Source: Taxillus chinensis (Eukaryota > Streptophyta > Magnoliopsida > Santalales > Loranthaceae). Taken from it: a DNA stretch of 64,000 bases. This document shows, piece after piece, positions 35,234 to 47,200 of this stretch. The position numbers were made by a program, and so were the translations under genes. A model generated the notes under the pieces. That model worked only from the letters and a program-made list of their open reading frames with translations, made no database searches and was not told where the DNA came from. Every line of letters begins with the position of its first letter. The stretch's first letter is position 1. The DNA is taken from positions 62,001-126,000 of the forward strand of contig CM042092.1 of NCBI GenBank assembly GCA_023512835.1, read 5' to 3'.

Positions 35234-36660
35234 GCGCAATAATGGATAAATCTCTGATGGACTTCACCTCCTCTTGCTGCCGTCTTTCGCTATAAGACAT
35301 GTTCTTGTGTGGGGGTAAAACTGGATCGTATTTGCGCCATGTAAATTTATTATGTAATCGTTTTGCTCATTATCTTTGGGTGCTACATTTTATTTTCACC
35401 AACATTAATAGCTCCTTTAGTTGTTTTGTTGTTTGAACGATTGATTACCTTATCCTCGTCTACCGGTGACCTATATAATGCCATGATTCATGAGTAGGGT
35501 TATTTTTAAAAAATTACAAATGTATCCTCCATATCCTCGTCTACCAACATCACCATCATTTTTAACGTTGCTGCCTCTACCAAGATCGACCTGTTGACAT
35601 TGCCTCTATCAAGATAGACTCCATAGGTTGTCGTTGCCAAGCGTTGCCTCTGTAAAGATTGATCCTGTCGACGCCACTTCTGTCAAGATCAAATCCCATC
35701 GGTGCCTCCTCTGTTAAGTGCTGCCTCCGTCAAGATTGACCTGTTAGCGTTAAGCGCTGCGTCATTTGCGACCTTCGTCGAGCTCGGCCTTGTCCTCCAC
35801 CAAATCTCATTGAGTAAGGAGTTCATGGTTGTCGTCTTTTCAAGACGGTGGGAATATTTTAAAACTTAGCATGTGGGGAATATAATTTTAAGGTAATCAT
35901 TTATTCTTTCCAATCGATTATAATATATTTGGTATGTGAAAAAGGAAAGAAAATGAATTTATTTCACATGTTTTGGTATGAAAATAGAGAAGTTAAATAA
36001 ATTCCGGTGAAAATTTTATATTCCATATATGGAAAAATTGATTTCACTCACCTCTCCCCCTAGTTTAAAGGTTTCCTTATTTTTCTTTTTTTATCCTTAT
36101 TTTTGTATCCCCTACTCTCCCTCGCAACCCCATCGCCCCTGCCTGCACTCCTCTCCTAATGCATCCACTGTGACGTCGCAAGAAAGACAGCAGTCATCCG
36201 ATCTCTGCCGCCGTTGCACCTCTGGCGATGGTCGCCCATCTCCCCAGCAACATATGCTTCAGCCTAGTGACGCTCCCCACCCCCCGCCGCTGCACTTCTA
36301 TGGTGACGGTCGCCCATCTCCCTAGCAACAAATGCTTCACACCAGCAACACTTCGTCAAAACCCCAGCGACGCTTCGCCCCAGTCGCCCATCACCCCCAG
36401 TGACGCTTTGTCAAAACCCACGACTTCAACCTTCGTCCATCTCCTCCCGACGCCACCGGCAAATTAGGTTTGGGTGGGTCGTGTCATGTTTCTCCATATT
36501 TATTTTGTTCCTTGCTCTGGTGGAGATACGTATTTGTTCTGATGGTATTTGGTTGGATGGTATTTTATTGTGATATAATGTTACATAATTTTGTTGTGAC
36601 TTATATACTAGTATATGACAGTGATTAATGATGATGTTGGCTTTCTCATTTCATTTCTTG
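35234..36660. other. Intergenic region with two degenerate tandem-repeat patches
   Basis: SAR1 3' untranslated sequence first. From about 35540 to 35790 variants of TGCCTCTGTCAAGATTGACC recur at roughly 40-bp intervals. From 36220 to 36430 phrases such as CGCCCATCTCCC and GTGACGCT repeat. Open frames crossing the second patch (36029-36467) are low-complexity Pro/Ser-rich and have no domain. Confidence 0.5.
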
Positions 36661-36684
36661 TTATTGAGGTTGTTGCTTTCTGAG

Positions 36685-38300
36685 GACGAAAAGTCTTAAG
36701 GTGGGGAGGATGTAATATCTCGTATCAGAAAATAACATAAGATAGCCGTAATTGGGCGTGAGGGTATCATTTTGTGGTAGTGATTATGAATATAGTTGTT
36801 TTGGCTGCAATTTGGGTCCAATTTGGGGCCTGAATGACCCAGGGGCATTATTATAATTTTCAGTGGCAAGTTAAAGGGTTAATTAGTTAATTTGCTTATT
36901 TGGGGATTTAAAAATATTAATATTTAATAAAAATATAAATTTTCATTAATAAAGGGCTTTTTGGTATTTTAAATTGATTTAAGATAGGAATTCTAGTCTA
37001 ATTAAGTTTCTTAATTAGCAAGAAGTTTAAGCTAAATTAGACTCATGCTCACCTTTATAAATAGGGAGGCTGGCCAGGGAGTGTTTGTTGTTGTTTTTGT
37101 GCGTATTGAGAGCCCTAGCCGTCCTTGGAGCAAAGGAGAGAGAAAAAGGTCATGGCTTGAAGCTTTCGGGCGTTCTAACAAGTGAAGTCTATTGCATCGT
37201 GTTAGAGGTAGGTGTTTTATCCTTCTCAAACTCTCCTAGAGTCCTATAATATCTAGGGTTGGTATAGTTTCGGGAATCAAAATTAGAACGAACGATTTTG
37301 CATGTAATTGAGATAGAGAGTCTAAATAAAGATGTTTGACGTTCAAGGTTGTTGTTGAGGATGTATAAATCGTTTTAAGGAGGATTCTTCGTATCTTGAA
37401 CTGTATGAACAGTTCGGTCATTGAACAATGTCGGTCGGTGAATAGTAAAGTAATCAGGTGAAGCTAATTTTTATACGGTTAGAATATTCACGGTATTTAG
37501 ATGAACGTTCCCTTCTAGTCGTGTGAATTTTGAGGTGGTTGGGTGAACAGTAACTGGTCGGGTGAAGCTAATTTTTATACGGCTAGAATATTCGCGGTAT
37601 TTTGATAAACTTTCCCTTCTAGTTGGGCGAATTTTGAGGTGGTCGGGTGAACAAAAATATTGTCGGATGAATAGTAACTTAGTCGGATGATTTTTCTAAT
37701 ATTTTTAATGGATAGCCAGTTAAAAACCCTTCAAAACGGTAGGTATTAATAGCGAATCGGAGTTCTGTAGAATTATTTATGATTTTTCGAAGTTAGGACA
37801 GAATCTGCACTGTTTTATTAGCATGTTTGGTTTATTTTAATCTGTTAATGGGAATCTAAGCTTGAAACCTTTAGAGTGAAACCCTAATGAATGTTTGGAT
37901 ATTGTGGTATGCCTTTCATTGTTATAATTGGTATGTATATATTTATTTATATGCTGAAAACATGTTTGTAATGATTGTACACTGGTATGATTTTACTGCG
38001 ATGTTATGTATTGTTGATGTGTGTTTTTGTTATATAGTACACTATATTTGTTGTGATGAGGTCCAGTAAAGGACAAGGATCCGGTAAAGGACAATGGTCT
38101 GGTAAAGGACAGAGGCCCAATTAAGGGAAACAAGGGTACGATGGATCCGATCAAGGACATCGGTGCGGTAAAGCACAATTTGGACGGTAAAGTGCGTGAT
38201 TGAATTGTTATGAATAATGATGTTATATTTTATTACTTTTAATTTAAATATGAAATACATACTATCAAATGTCAAAGTCACTCTCACAATGCATGACTCA
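36685..38300 (+). mobile_element. Gypsy purine tract and partial LTR
   Basis: GACGAAAAGTCTTAAGGTGG then GGAGGA and TGTAATATCTCG (36711) is the same coding-end, purine-tract and LTR-start junction as at 22895-22936 and 46290-46325. A TATA-like TATAAATAG lies near 37055. Repeats of GGTAAAGGACA occur at 38063-38130. The LTR's 3' end (GTGACA) was not found, so the right limit is approximate. Confidence 0.65.
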
Positions 38301-38844
38301 TATCATGAATAAAATAATTTGTAGATGGACATTAATTAGATTCAAATTTAGTTTTGACAAATATTAATATGTTGATTTAATACTAAATAATCTAATCAAA
38401 TATTATTTAATTAAATAATTATATGATTACTTATGTTATATGTAACATCTTAGTTTATACTAATATACTATATAATTATGTCACTTGTATTTTATATGCT
38501 TTTATTTTATATTTAAACATTATTTATACTTTTTAATGTTATTTTTATTAAAATCTAAGTATATATATAGTTTGTAATTGATATTCTTTTTAAAGTAAAA
38601 CATTTACTCATTATTATTGTCATTAATACTAATAGTAGTAATATTATTATTATTATTATTATTGCTAATAATATTATTTATATGTTACATTTAAAGTATA
38701 TACACTAACACTATTTATGTAAAGATAGTAATAATAATCATCTATGACATATATATTAATATTATTGCTACTAATATTATTTATATGTTACTACTTTTGA
38801 TACTTAACAATTCTCATATTACTTATGTTATATATGATATATAT
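38301..38844. other. Very AT-rich DNA with TTA repeats
   Basis: No gene seen. Contains a short (ATT)n run at 38643-38664. Confidence 0.5.
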
Positions 38845-40560
38845 TGTCACGCCCCCGAATTCCAAGAAAACCCAGAACCAGGAACATGACTTCCCCTTGC
38901 CCGCACCCGAAAGGTCAAGGGGTTGGTGACTAGCACCAATAGAGACTACACCTGGGTCTTTGTCTCAAACATGCAACCCTACGATCATACATCAAGGGTA
39001 ATCCTATACTTTCCCATACATCATCATGCATACAATAAGTCAAACAGTCATACAGACATCACATCACAAACAGTATGCAAATACAACTGTCCACGGACCC
39101 ATGTTCGGGATACAAACATAATACAATACAGAATATAATATTGTATCATACATCAGAGTAGTGGGCACGTCCTCCTGGAAGAAAGTCCTCCACTAGTCTC
39201 GGGTCACACCTGAAAAAGGTAAACAACAAGTAGGGGTGAGCGACAAGCTCGCAGGGTGACCCCAACACTCCACATCATGCGGACATACAAGTCTATACTA
39301 CATGCTCGTGTACTCGTGCACTATGTAGTGTGCACAATCATCAGGACTCGGCCTGCAAACAAACATCAGGACCTAGCTTGCCCACACAGAGACGACTTGT
39401 CCACGATCCTCAACAGGATCCCAGCTCAGGGCACTCAACCCTACCACAGGCTGTATGCCCGGACACGGTCGCCACACCGGCCGCCATCGGCGCGTATACT
39501 GCCACGGCACGACGGCGCAATATGCCCGGCCACAGTCGCCACATAGGCCTGCCATCGGTGCATATGCCTGTCCCGTCAACCACATCGCACCATCGGGTCA
39601 TCACAGTGAGAACCCAAACAAGTCACGGAGTCCATGCCCCAATACCTCACACCAACATACTAACATGAGTATGGCATGTCATTCTCAACATTTCCTTTAA
39701 AACTGTAGCCAATCTTCACAAGTAAATCCTCAATCCTTGATTTATGAAGGAAGTACCCATAACAGCTATTTTCTTGAAATCAAAAGTCCCGGCATTGGGT
39801 TCCTATATCATAAATAAGATAATCTGATTTTTGGGGATTTTTCTGAGATGTCTAACCCCACTTTCCAAAAAGTCACCACTACGAACTTTTGGGTTTTTTC
39901 GAGATTTTACACTAAATCCCAATTTTCACATTTTGAAAGAGTGGGAATTAATTTTTCTAGTATTTTTCTTTGAATCCAAATGGGGGGTATTTCGTTATTT
40001 ACATTGTAACTTTAATACTTAGGCATAATGGTTTACAATGTAAATGTCCAGTGCAGTGCACTGCTGCGGAACTCTGCTGCGGAACTCTGCTGCGGATCAC
40101 CGCTGCGGATTGATGTTGCGGAATGGATGTTGCGGATACACTACTGCGGAGCGAAGCTACGGATCACTGCTGCTGATCCGGACTAACTGCTTCGGACTAC
40201 TGATCCGGACTAACGAAGCTGCTGACTACGAACTTCGACACTGCAGTTCACCCAAGTTACTGTTCATCATCGTTTTTGGCCTGGTTTTCGTCTGGAATCA
40301 ACCCAGCAACCCCCCAGGCACTCACAAACATGCGTTTTACTAAACAGAGTACCAAATTACGTACTCAAACTGATATAAATCAGTTCTTAACCACAGATTT
40401 TATGTTAAATCATCAGATATAACCCCAGAATTGGGTTTCCCCCAAAACTTAGGGTTCATGCTCAAATTCATAATTCATGATAAATTCACGCATATTCCAA
40501 GACAGAACCGAGATAAGAGGTTCAAGGATATACCCAAATACGAATCTTTATATATATAAT
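38845..40560 (-). mobile_element. Partial gypsy LTR, minus strand
   Basis: Starts TGTCACGCCCCCGAATTCC, the reverse complement of the GGGCGTGACA end shared by the LTRs ending at 25470, 25624 (minus) and 49674. The segment AGGGGTGAGCGACAAGCTCGC near 39230 corresponds to the GTGAGC..CTCACCCC block of those LTRs. A degenerate tandem repeat of TGCTGCGGA units occupies 40065-40225. The opposite end was not found, so the right limit is approximate. Open frames at 39256-39700 are by-products. Confidence 0.6.
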
Positions 40561-41059
40561 TATATAATTGTCACTATATATATGTACTTATAAATTATAA
40601 TCAATAAGTAATGACTTGAGTATCAAGTACTAATAATTTAAATAATACAATTATTATTGGTAATAAATGATAACATATTAGTGAAAACCTAATTAATATA
40701 ATTATATACGATAGTTATTATATTACTTTTATTATAAGTAATACAATACTATTACAAGTTGTATTTCTCAAACTTGTTTCCCTTAATGTAATTAAAATGA
40801 TCAATAATATGATTATTTTGTATAAGACTAGTTATTAAATGTAAGTATAATAAATTTAAAACTAAATTTCAATCAAATTAATATGACTAGTATCCTACTT
40901 ATTATGCGTTTCTGAACAATCTCACGAAAATGACGATTGACATTGGTAGAGAGAGAGAGAGAGAGGGAGGGAGGGAGGATTGTATTACTTAGAGGAGGCA
41001 AAAGCTTTGAACTTAGAGACTTGGGCCAGAGATTGCAAAGGGGGAATGAGACACTTACC
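40561..41059. other. AT-rich DNA with a GA/GGGA tract
   Basis: Contains (GA)n followed by (GGGA)n at 40951-40978. No gene seen. Confidence 0.5.
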
Positions 41060-41978
41060 AAAGCAAAAATGTTATTCTGGCATTATCGTTGGAGGCATTC
41101 TTCTTTTTCTTATTTAGAACACCTATTTTCTCATTTATTTTCTAACATTTTTGTTTCTAGTTTAAAATATGAACAATGCATTTATGCTAAAACTCATTAT
41201 TTTACATTCAAAATAAATTTTAATAAAAGCCTTATTCCTTTATCATATATTTATATTGATGTTTGGGGTTCATTCTATACTCCTTCTATTTTAAGATATA
41301 AATACTCTTTTTTATCGCAGATTGTACTCTTATGAGTTAGATATATTTAATGAAATTTAAAAGTAACGTTATTCATACCATCCCCTAATTCTTTCAAATA
41401 GTTGACATAAATTCCATACTCCTATTCAGGTGTTTCATTCTAATAATGATCGTGAGTTTATGAATCAATCTTTGGTTGCTTTCTTTCACAAACATGGTAT
41501 CCTCTATTGAACAACATGTGTTCACACACTACAATAAAATGGCATTGCAGAATGTAAAAATTGATATCTCCTTGAGGTGGCCCATGATTTATGTTTTCTT
41601 ATGCATGTCCTTAACCATTTTTAGGTTGATGTTATTATGATTGTCGTCTATCTTATCAACTACATGCTTGCTTGTGTCATTGACTACCAAACTCCGTTAC
41701 ACATGTTATCACAATTCTACCATATTCCTTCAGCCTTTAATCTTTACCCTAATATTTTTTAGTTGTGTTATGTTTATGTGTAACAATTCCATCAGGATAA
41801 ACTTGAGTCTCGCGTACTTAAATGTGTGTTTTTAAGTTATTTAAAATCTTAAAAGGACTATAAATGTTTTCATCCTAATACTAGTAAGTATTATGTGTCT
41901 ATGGATGTTCAGTTTTGTGAGTAGGCTTCTTACTTTTCTGGATAAATCTCTCTTATTTCTCTTTAGGGTGAGATTGGT
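41060..41978 (+). pseudogene. Ty1/copia pol relic, part 1 (GAG-pre-integrase and integrase)
   Basis: Translations in broken frames show FWHYRWRHSSFSYLEHLF (the HxRxGH pre-integrase zinc region), KSLIPLSYIYIDVWG (integrase core start), SNNDREFMNQ (second catalytic Asp region) and VHTLQ-NGIAECKN (third catalytic Glu region, which has Cys-Lys in place of the usual Arg-Lys). Several stops and frame changes are present. The reading breaks off at 41978 where a gypsy element inserted, and resumes at 49675. Confidence 0.8.
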
Positions 41979-42417
41979 TATAATGACTCGTGTTTTGCGT
42001 TATGTAAGAAGTTAATCACAGATGCCTTGTGAGTGAAAATTGTTGGGTTTTAGGGAGTTTCCTTCCCACACACTTTAGCTAAAACACCTTGAATATTGAT
42101 GCACAAGTTTGAGGTAAGAGATGAGCCCAAGAGGGGACTTTTGGGAGGTACACGTGACAATGCACGTCATATGGGGATATGACGTGCAAGGGAATTTTGG
42201 TTTACATGTCTTCTACATTATCCTAGGAAGTTTAGGGTAGAATTTCACAGCTTTTGGAGGTGCACGTTATATGGGGATATGACGTACATTATGGCGTGCA
42301 GCCATATTTTTGTACCGTCACCTTGATTTTGTTATTCTAAACATCTTTTTCCAAAGGGGCATGTTGGAATTATGGATATTTTGGCGTGTATGGATGCGGG
42401 AGAGTTATAGCTTGTTC

Positions 42418-42500
42418 CATCAAAACTACGTCGTTTTGATGCTGGGATTCATTTAACCAAAACAACGTCGTTTTGGGGTGTGGAGGTGTTTATATAAAGA
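42418..42500 (+). promoter_or_regulatory. LTR promoter with twin palindromes and TATA box (5' LTR)
   Basis: Palindromes CATCAAAAC...GTTTTGATG (42418-42441) and CCAAAACAACGTCGTTTTGG (42457-42476), each centred on ACGT, lie 14 bp before the TATA box TATATAAAG (42491). A (GA)n tract then poly-G follows downstream (42559-42605). The same arrangement is at 46754-46835 and, on the minus strand, at 26765-26845. Confidence 0.7.
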
Positions 42501-42556
42501 GGTGAAGACTCCTTGTTTTAGGTTTAGGGTTCTCTTCTTCAGCCGCTGCAACCATC

Positions 42557-42598
<42 letters not shown>

Positions 42599-44028
42599 GG
42601 GGGGGAAGAAGAGCTTCTGGTCGTGGTTGCTGCGGTGGTGTTTCCGTGGGCGGACGGCGTTTGAGGGACCAGTAGTTGTTTGCTAAGTTTAGAAAATGTG
42701 AATTTTGGATGCAGGAGGTCCATTTTCTTGGCCATGTGGTGTCAGTTGAGGGAGTTAGGGTGGACCCAGCCAAGATTAAGGCTGTGGCATCGTGGGGGAG
42801 GCCAACCAATGTTTTCGAGATTCGTAGCTTTCTTGGCTTGGCAGAGTATTACTGTCATTTTGTAGAGGGATTCTCCCGTTTGGCAGCTCCTATGACGGCG
42901 TTGACCCGAAAGGGAGTGAAGTTTGAGTGGATTGACAAGTGTCAGCAGGCGTTTGAGGCTCTCAAAACCCGTTTGACCACTGCACCGGTATTGAGGTTAC
43001 CTCGGGAGGATATCCCATATGAGGTATATTGTGATGCGTCCAGGGTTGGTTTGGGGTGTGTGCTTATGCAGGAGCACAGTGTGGTAGTTTATGGGTCGAG
43101 GCAGCTGAAGCCTCATGAGCAGAATTACCCTACCCAGGATCTTGAGTTGGCGGCTGTCATCTTTGCTTTGAAGAGTTGGCAACATTACCTTTTGGGGGAG
43201 AAGTTCGTAGTGTTTTCTGATCACAAGAGCCTTCAGTACATGTTTACTCAGAAGGACTTGAATTTGAGGCAGAGGAGATGGGTGGAGTATTTGCAGACCT
43301 TTGACTTTACTTTTGCCTATACCCCGGGCAAGGATAATATTATGGCTGACGCGTTGAGTAGAAAAGGGAAAGTTGAGGTGGCCGTGAAAGAGTAGAAGCT
43401 GATGAAACAATTGGCGATGTTACAGCTTTAGCCTGTTGTTTATGATGGTGGGACAGTCCTAAGTCCTTTGGTTGTTGTGCCTGAGCTGTACCAGTGTGTC
43501 CGGGAGGGACAGTTGGGTGACATTGAGTGTGAGGCTCTCTGTGCCCGTATTGAGGCTGGTGAGCTATCTGAGGGCTGGACAGAGGGTCCTGAGCATGAGT
43601 TGTCTTTTCAGGGGCGGCTGGTAGTAGCTTCTTCTCTTCGGGATGAGGTGATGAGGGAGTTTCATCAGTCTAGGCTTGCCGTGCATCCAGGGGGTACGAA
43701 GATGTATCATGCGCTTTGGGGCCATTTTTGGCGGCCTGGGATGAAACGTGATGTAGCTGCTTTTGTTTCGAGGTGCCTCACTTGTCAACAAGTGAAGGCT
43801 GAGCACCAGCGGCCGGTGGGCATGTTACAGCCGTTGCCAATAGCCGAATGGAAGTGGGACCACATAGCGATGGACTTTGTCACTGGACTTCCACCCACCG
43901 CTGGGCGGAAGGACATGATATGGGTGATTGTGGACCGGCTGACTAAGTCGGCCCATTTCCTTGCTGTCCGCGAGCGGGATTTCATTAGGGCCTTAAGTTA
44001 GCTGTATGTGAACGAGGTGGTGAGACTG

Positions 44029-45160
44029 TGTTGGATCAAACCCAGAATTTGGATAATGCCGTTAAAGCCTTATGTAATTTGATCTGAGATCTTTTGTGTT
44101 TATTTGATCATTGCAGAAGGTATGTCACTAATCCAAAGATGCACTCGTGAGAGCAAAGCTAAGGACAGGATACATAATCCTGATCCGGACAAGAGTTAGT
44201 GTCGTCAAACACTTGGTAAATAACCAAGTAACAATAAGTGCGGAGTAAGGAAAATAAATGCGGAGTAACGATAAGTGCGGAGTAAGGAAAATAAGTGCGG
44301 AGTAAGGAAAATAGATGCGGAGTAAGGAATCCGGACTTATTACTCGCCCGGAGTAAGGAACTTACATACGGAGTAAGGAACTTACACACGGAGTAAGGAA
44401 CTTACACACGGAGTAAGGAACTTACATACGGAGTAAGGAACTTACATGCGGAGTAAGGAAAGCGACACGGACTAAGGATTCTAGTCCCTGAATAGATACG
44501 GAGTAAGCAACCACCGACACGGAGTAAGGTTCCAGCTTCATTAACTACGGATAAGGAAAACTACACCGGACCAAGAAGACACTGCTCCAATGAAACCGCA
44601 TTTAAAGTTATCGGCTCGTCTTGTCCGATGTAAGACGAATGCATTTAGAACAAGAAGAATCTTACACGTGGATCATCCTGGATATGTGGACACAACCTTA
44701 ATTGTATCTCGAACTCACAAAGACACTTATACTCTTCAAATCCAAGATCTTGAGCTCCACGATCCGCGGCGGTCAAGGCGGATAGATTACCAGGGATAGT
44801 TAGTGCGGAACGCATTCCGAACTTCAAGTTCCAAGGTTGTCTCTTAGGAATGTTTTGTATAAATATTCATACTTATACTTCATGTAAAAAAAGGGTGAGC
44901 TAGAGCGAAGAAGTGCAAAAATATAGAAAAGGCACTTGGCTAGTGTGTGAATTCAAAGTTGTAAACAGAGTGTAAGAGAGTGTTTGCTTCTATTTTGTTG
45001 TAATCACTTTGTGATAATAAAAACAAAATACTTCCACTATCTGGTTATCTTCCGCAGTGATATTATCACTTAAACTAGATAAGTCTTTGTGTCTTGAGAG
45101 AAAAGAAAGAGTTCGAATAAGAGCCTATTCACCCCCCCTTTAGGCTCCAAGGGACCATCA
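44029..45160 (+). mobile_element. Solo LTR inserted in gypsy integrase
   Basis: The 1132-bp insertion starts TGTTGGATCAAACCCAG and ends GGGACCATCA. GACTG flanks both sides (44024-44028 and 45161-45165), and removing the insertion restores the integrase frame (VVRL then HGVPSS). The CCTATTCACCCCCCC stretch near the 3' end is typical of Ty1/copia LTRs, so copia origin is inferred. A TATA-like TATAAATATT lies near 44856. A tandem array of CGGAGTAAGGAA units occupies 44238-44530. The strand is taken from these LTR features. Confidence 0.9.
44238..44530. repeat. Tandem array of CGGAGTAAGGAA units inside the solo LTR
   Basis: At least a dozen copies of the 12-mer occur, separated by ACTTACATA/ACTTACACA-type linkers (unit about 21 bp in the regular part, 44350-44460). 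The array degrades towards both ends. Confidence 0.9.
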
Positions 45161-46892
45161 GACTGCACGGGGTGCCATCATCAATTGTATCCAACAGGGA
45201 TTCGAGGTTTACTTCTCGTTTTTGGGCAGGTTTGCAGGAGGATATGGGGACAAAGCTTAACTTGAGTACATCTTTTCACCCTGAGACTGACGATCAGACG
45301 GAGAGGACGAATCAGACCATGGAGGACATGTTGAGGGCTTGTGTGCTAAATTTTGGGGGTTCGTGGGCAACTCACCTTCCTTTGGTGGAGTTTGCCTACA
45401 ATAACAGTTATCAGGCATCCATTGGGATGGCCCCTTTTGAAGCGTTGTATGGGAGGCCGTGCTGATCACCCTTGTGTTGGACTGAGGTAGGAGAGGCAGC
45501 TCTCTTGGGACCACAGTTGGTTCAAGAGGCTACTAAGAAGGTCCAGTTGATTCGTCAGCGCTTGTTATCAGCCCAGAGTCGACAGAAATCTTATGCAGAT
45601 CAGCGGCGATGACCTTTGGAGTTTTCTGTGGGCGATCATGTGTTTCTCCGTGTCTCTCCACGAGGTGGATATCGGCGCTTTGGGAGAGGTTCCAAACTCT
45701 CTCCCCGGTTCATTGGTCTTTTTGAGGTTATAGCTCGTGTGGGGCCTGTAGCTTACCGGTTAGCATTGCCACCGCGATTGAGTCGGGTACACAATGTGTT
45801 CCATGTGTCCCAGTTGAGGAAGTATCATCCTGACCCCACTCACGTGATCGATTGGGGGACTTTGGACATTAAGGATGACATGTCCGTTGTTGAGGCCCCT
45901 ATCCGTATCCTAGATCGGCGGGAGAAGCTTTTGCGTGGTCGTGTTATTCCTTTGGTTCGCGTGTTATGGCAGCACCGTGGCATTGAGGAGGATACATGGG
46001 AACGTGAGTCCGTGATGCGTGAGCAGCACCCAGAGTTGTTCGAGGACGAACAATCTTAAGGGTGAGAGGCGGCTGTAGTGATGTGTTTTCTTATATGTGG
46101 TTCGTGATTTGGTGTACTTGTATTTGTATTTGTAGACTGACATTTGTATTTATATTGAGATATGTTTTGAGATTGCAATGTGTTTGAGATGTCCTGTTAT
46201 GTTGTGTGATCCATCTGGGCATTGTGGCTTGCTGTCTTGCAAATGGGCTGCATGTGTTTATTTTTCTTGCATGTTGTTTCTTTTCGAAGACGAAAAGTCT
46301 TAAAGGGGAGAGGATGTAATGACCCGTGTTTTGTGGTATGTAAGAAGTTAATCACAGATGCCTTGTGAGTGGAAATTGTTGGGTTTTAAGGAGTTTCCTT
46401 CCCACACACTTTAGCTAAAACACCTTGAATATTGATGCACAAGTTTGAGGTAAGAGGTGAGCCCAAGAGGGGACTTTTGGGAGGTGCACGTGACAATGCA
46501 CGTCATATGGAGATATTACGTGCAAGGGGATTTTGGTTTACCTGTCTTCTACATGATCGTAGGAAGTTTGGGGTAGAATTTCACAGCTTTTGGAGGTGCA
46601 CGTCATATGAGGATATGACGTGCATTATGGCGTGCAACCATATTTTTGTACTGTCACCTTGGTTTTATTGTTCTAAACATCTTTTTCCAAAGGGGCATGT
46701 TGGAATTATGGATATTTTGGCGTGTATGGATGCGGGAGAGTTGTAGCTTGTTCCATCAAACCTACGTCGTTTTGATGCTGGGATTCATTTAACCAAAACG
46801 ACGTCGTTTTGGGGTGTGGAGGTGTCTATATAAAGAGGTGAAGACTCCTTGTTTTAGATTTAGGGTTCTCTTCTTCAGCCGCTGCAGCCGTC

Positions 46893-46895
<3 letters not shown>

Positions 46896-46938
<43 letters not shown>
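46896..46938. repeat. (GA)n tract in LTR leader
   Basis: About 21 GA units directly downstream of the LTR TATA box. The equivalent site in the 5' LTR (42559-42605) has a shorter GA tract and a poly-G run. Confidence 0.95.
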
Positions 46939-46941
<3 letters not shown>

Positions 46942-47200
46942 AGAAGAGCTTCTGGTCGTGGTTGTTGCGATGGTGTTTCCGTGGGTGGACGGCGTTTGGC
47001 GTGGAGGCTAAGGCGTGAAGGAATCTTTTGAGGTAGGGGTTCTGTCTTCTTGTACCTAATCCGGGGTTAGGCCTTGTGGTGAATGAACCGTTGGATATCG
47101 TTCTTGTTATTATATTATTTATATGTAAATTCATATAGGTGTGATCTCTTATATGGATGTTGGCCTTCAATGGCGTTTTGTTTGGATATATGTATATATG

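Larger units (their letters stand above)
42661..46059 (+). pseudogene. Gypsy pol remnant: reverse transcriptase end, RNase H, integrase
   Basis: One frame runs from the RT thumb ([20 protein letters not shown]) through RNase H-like [13 protein letters not shown] and [11 protein letters not shown], then the integrase zinc finger (H..H..C..C in HQSRLAVHPGG to CLTCQQVKAEH). The core follows with WDHIAMDFVTGLPP, SNRDSRF and [12 protein letters not shown]. The C-terminal tail includes [20 protein letters not shown] and [13 protein letters not shown] and stops at 46057-46059. Six in-frame stops interrupt it, at 42673, 43393, 43429 and 43999 (all TAG) and 45463 and 45610 (both TGA). The frame itself is preserved, including across the 1137-bp inserted LTR plus duplication. 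Confidence 0.92.

Noticed and set aside
36029..36467. Pro/Ser-rich open frames
   Set aside because: Degenerate tandem repeats with no start context or domain.
39256..39700. Overlapping open frames on both strands of a minus LTR
   Set aside because: GC-rich LTR sequence keeps several frames open at once; none shows a protein family.
44238..44530. Short repeats considered as CRISPR or telomere-like DNA
   Set aside because: Linkers are themselves repetitive and the block is internal to a solo LTR.
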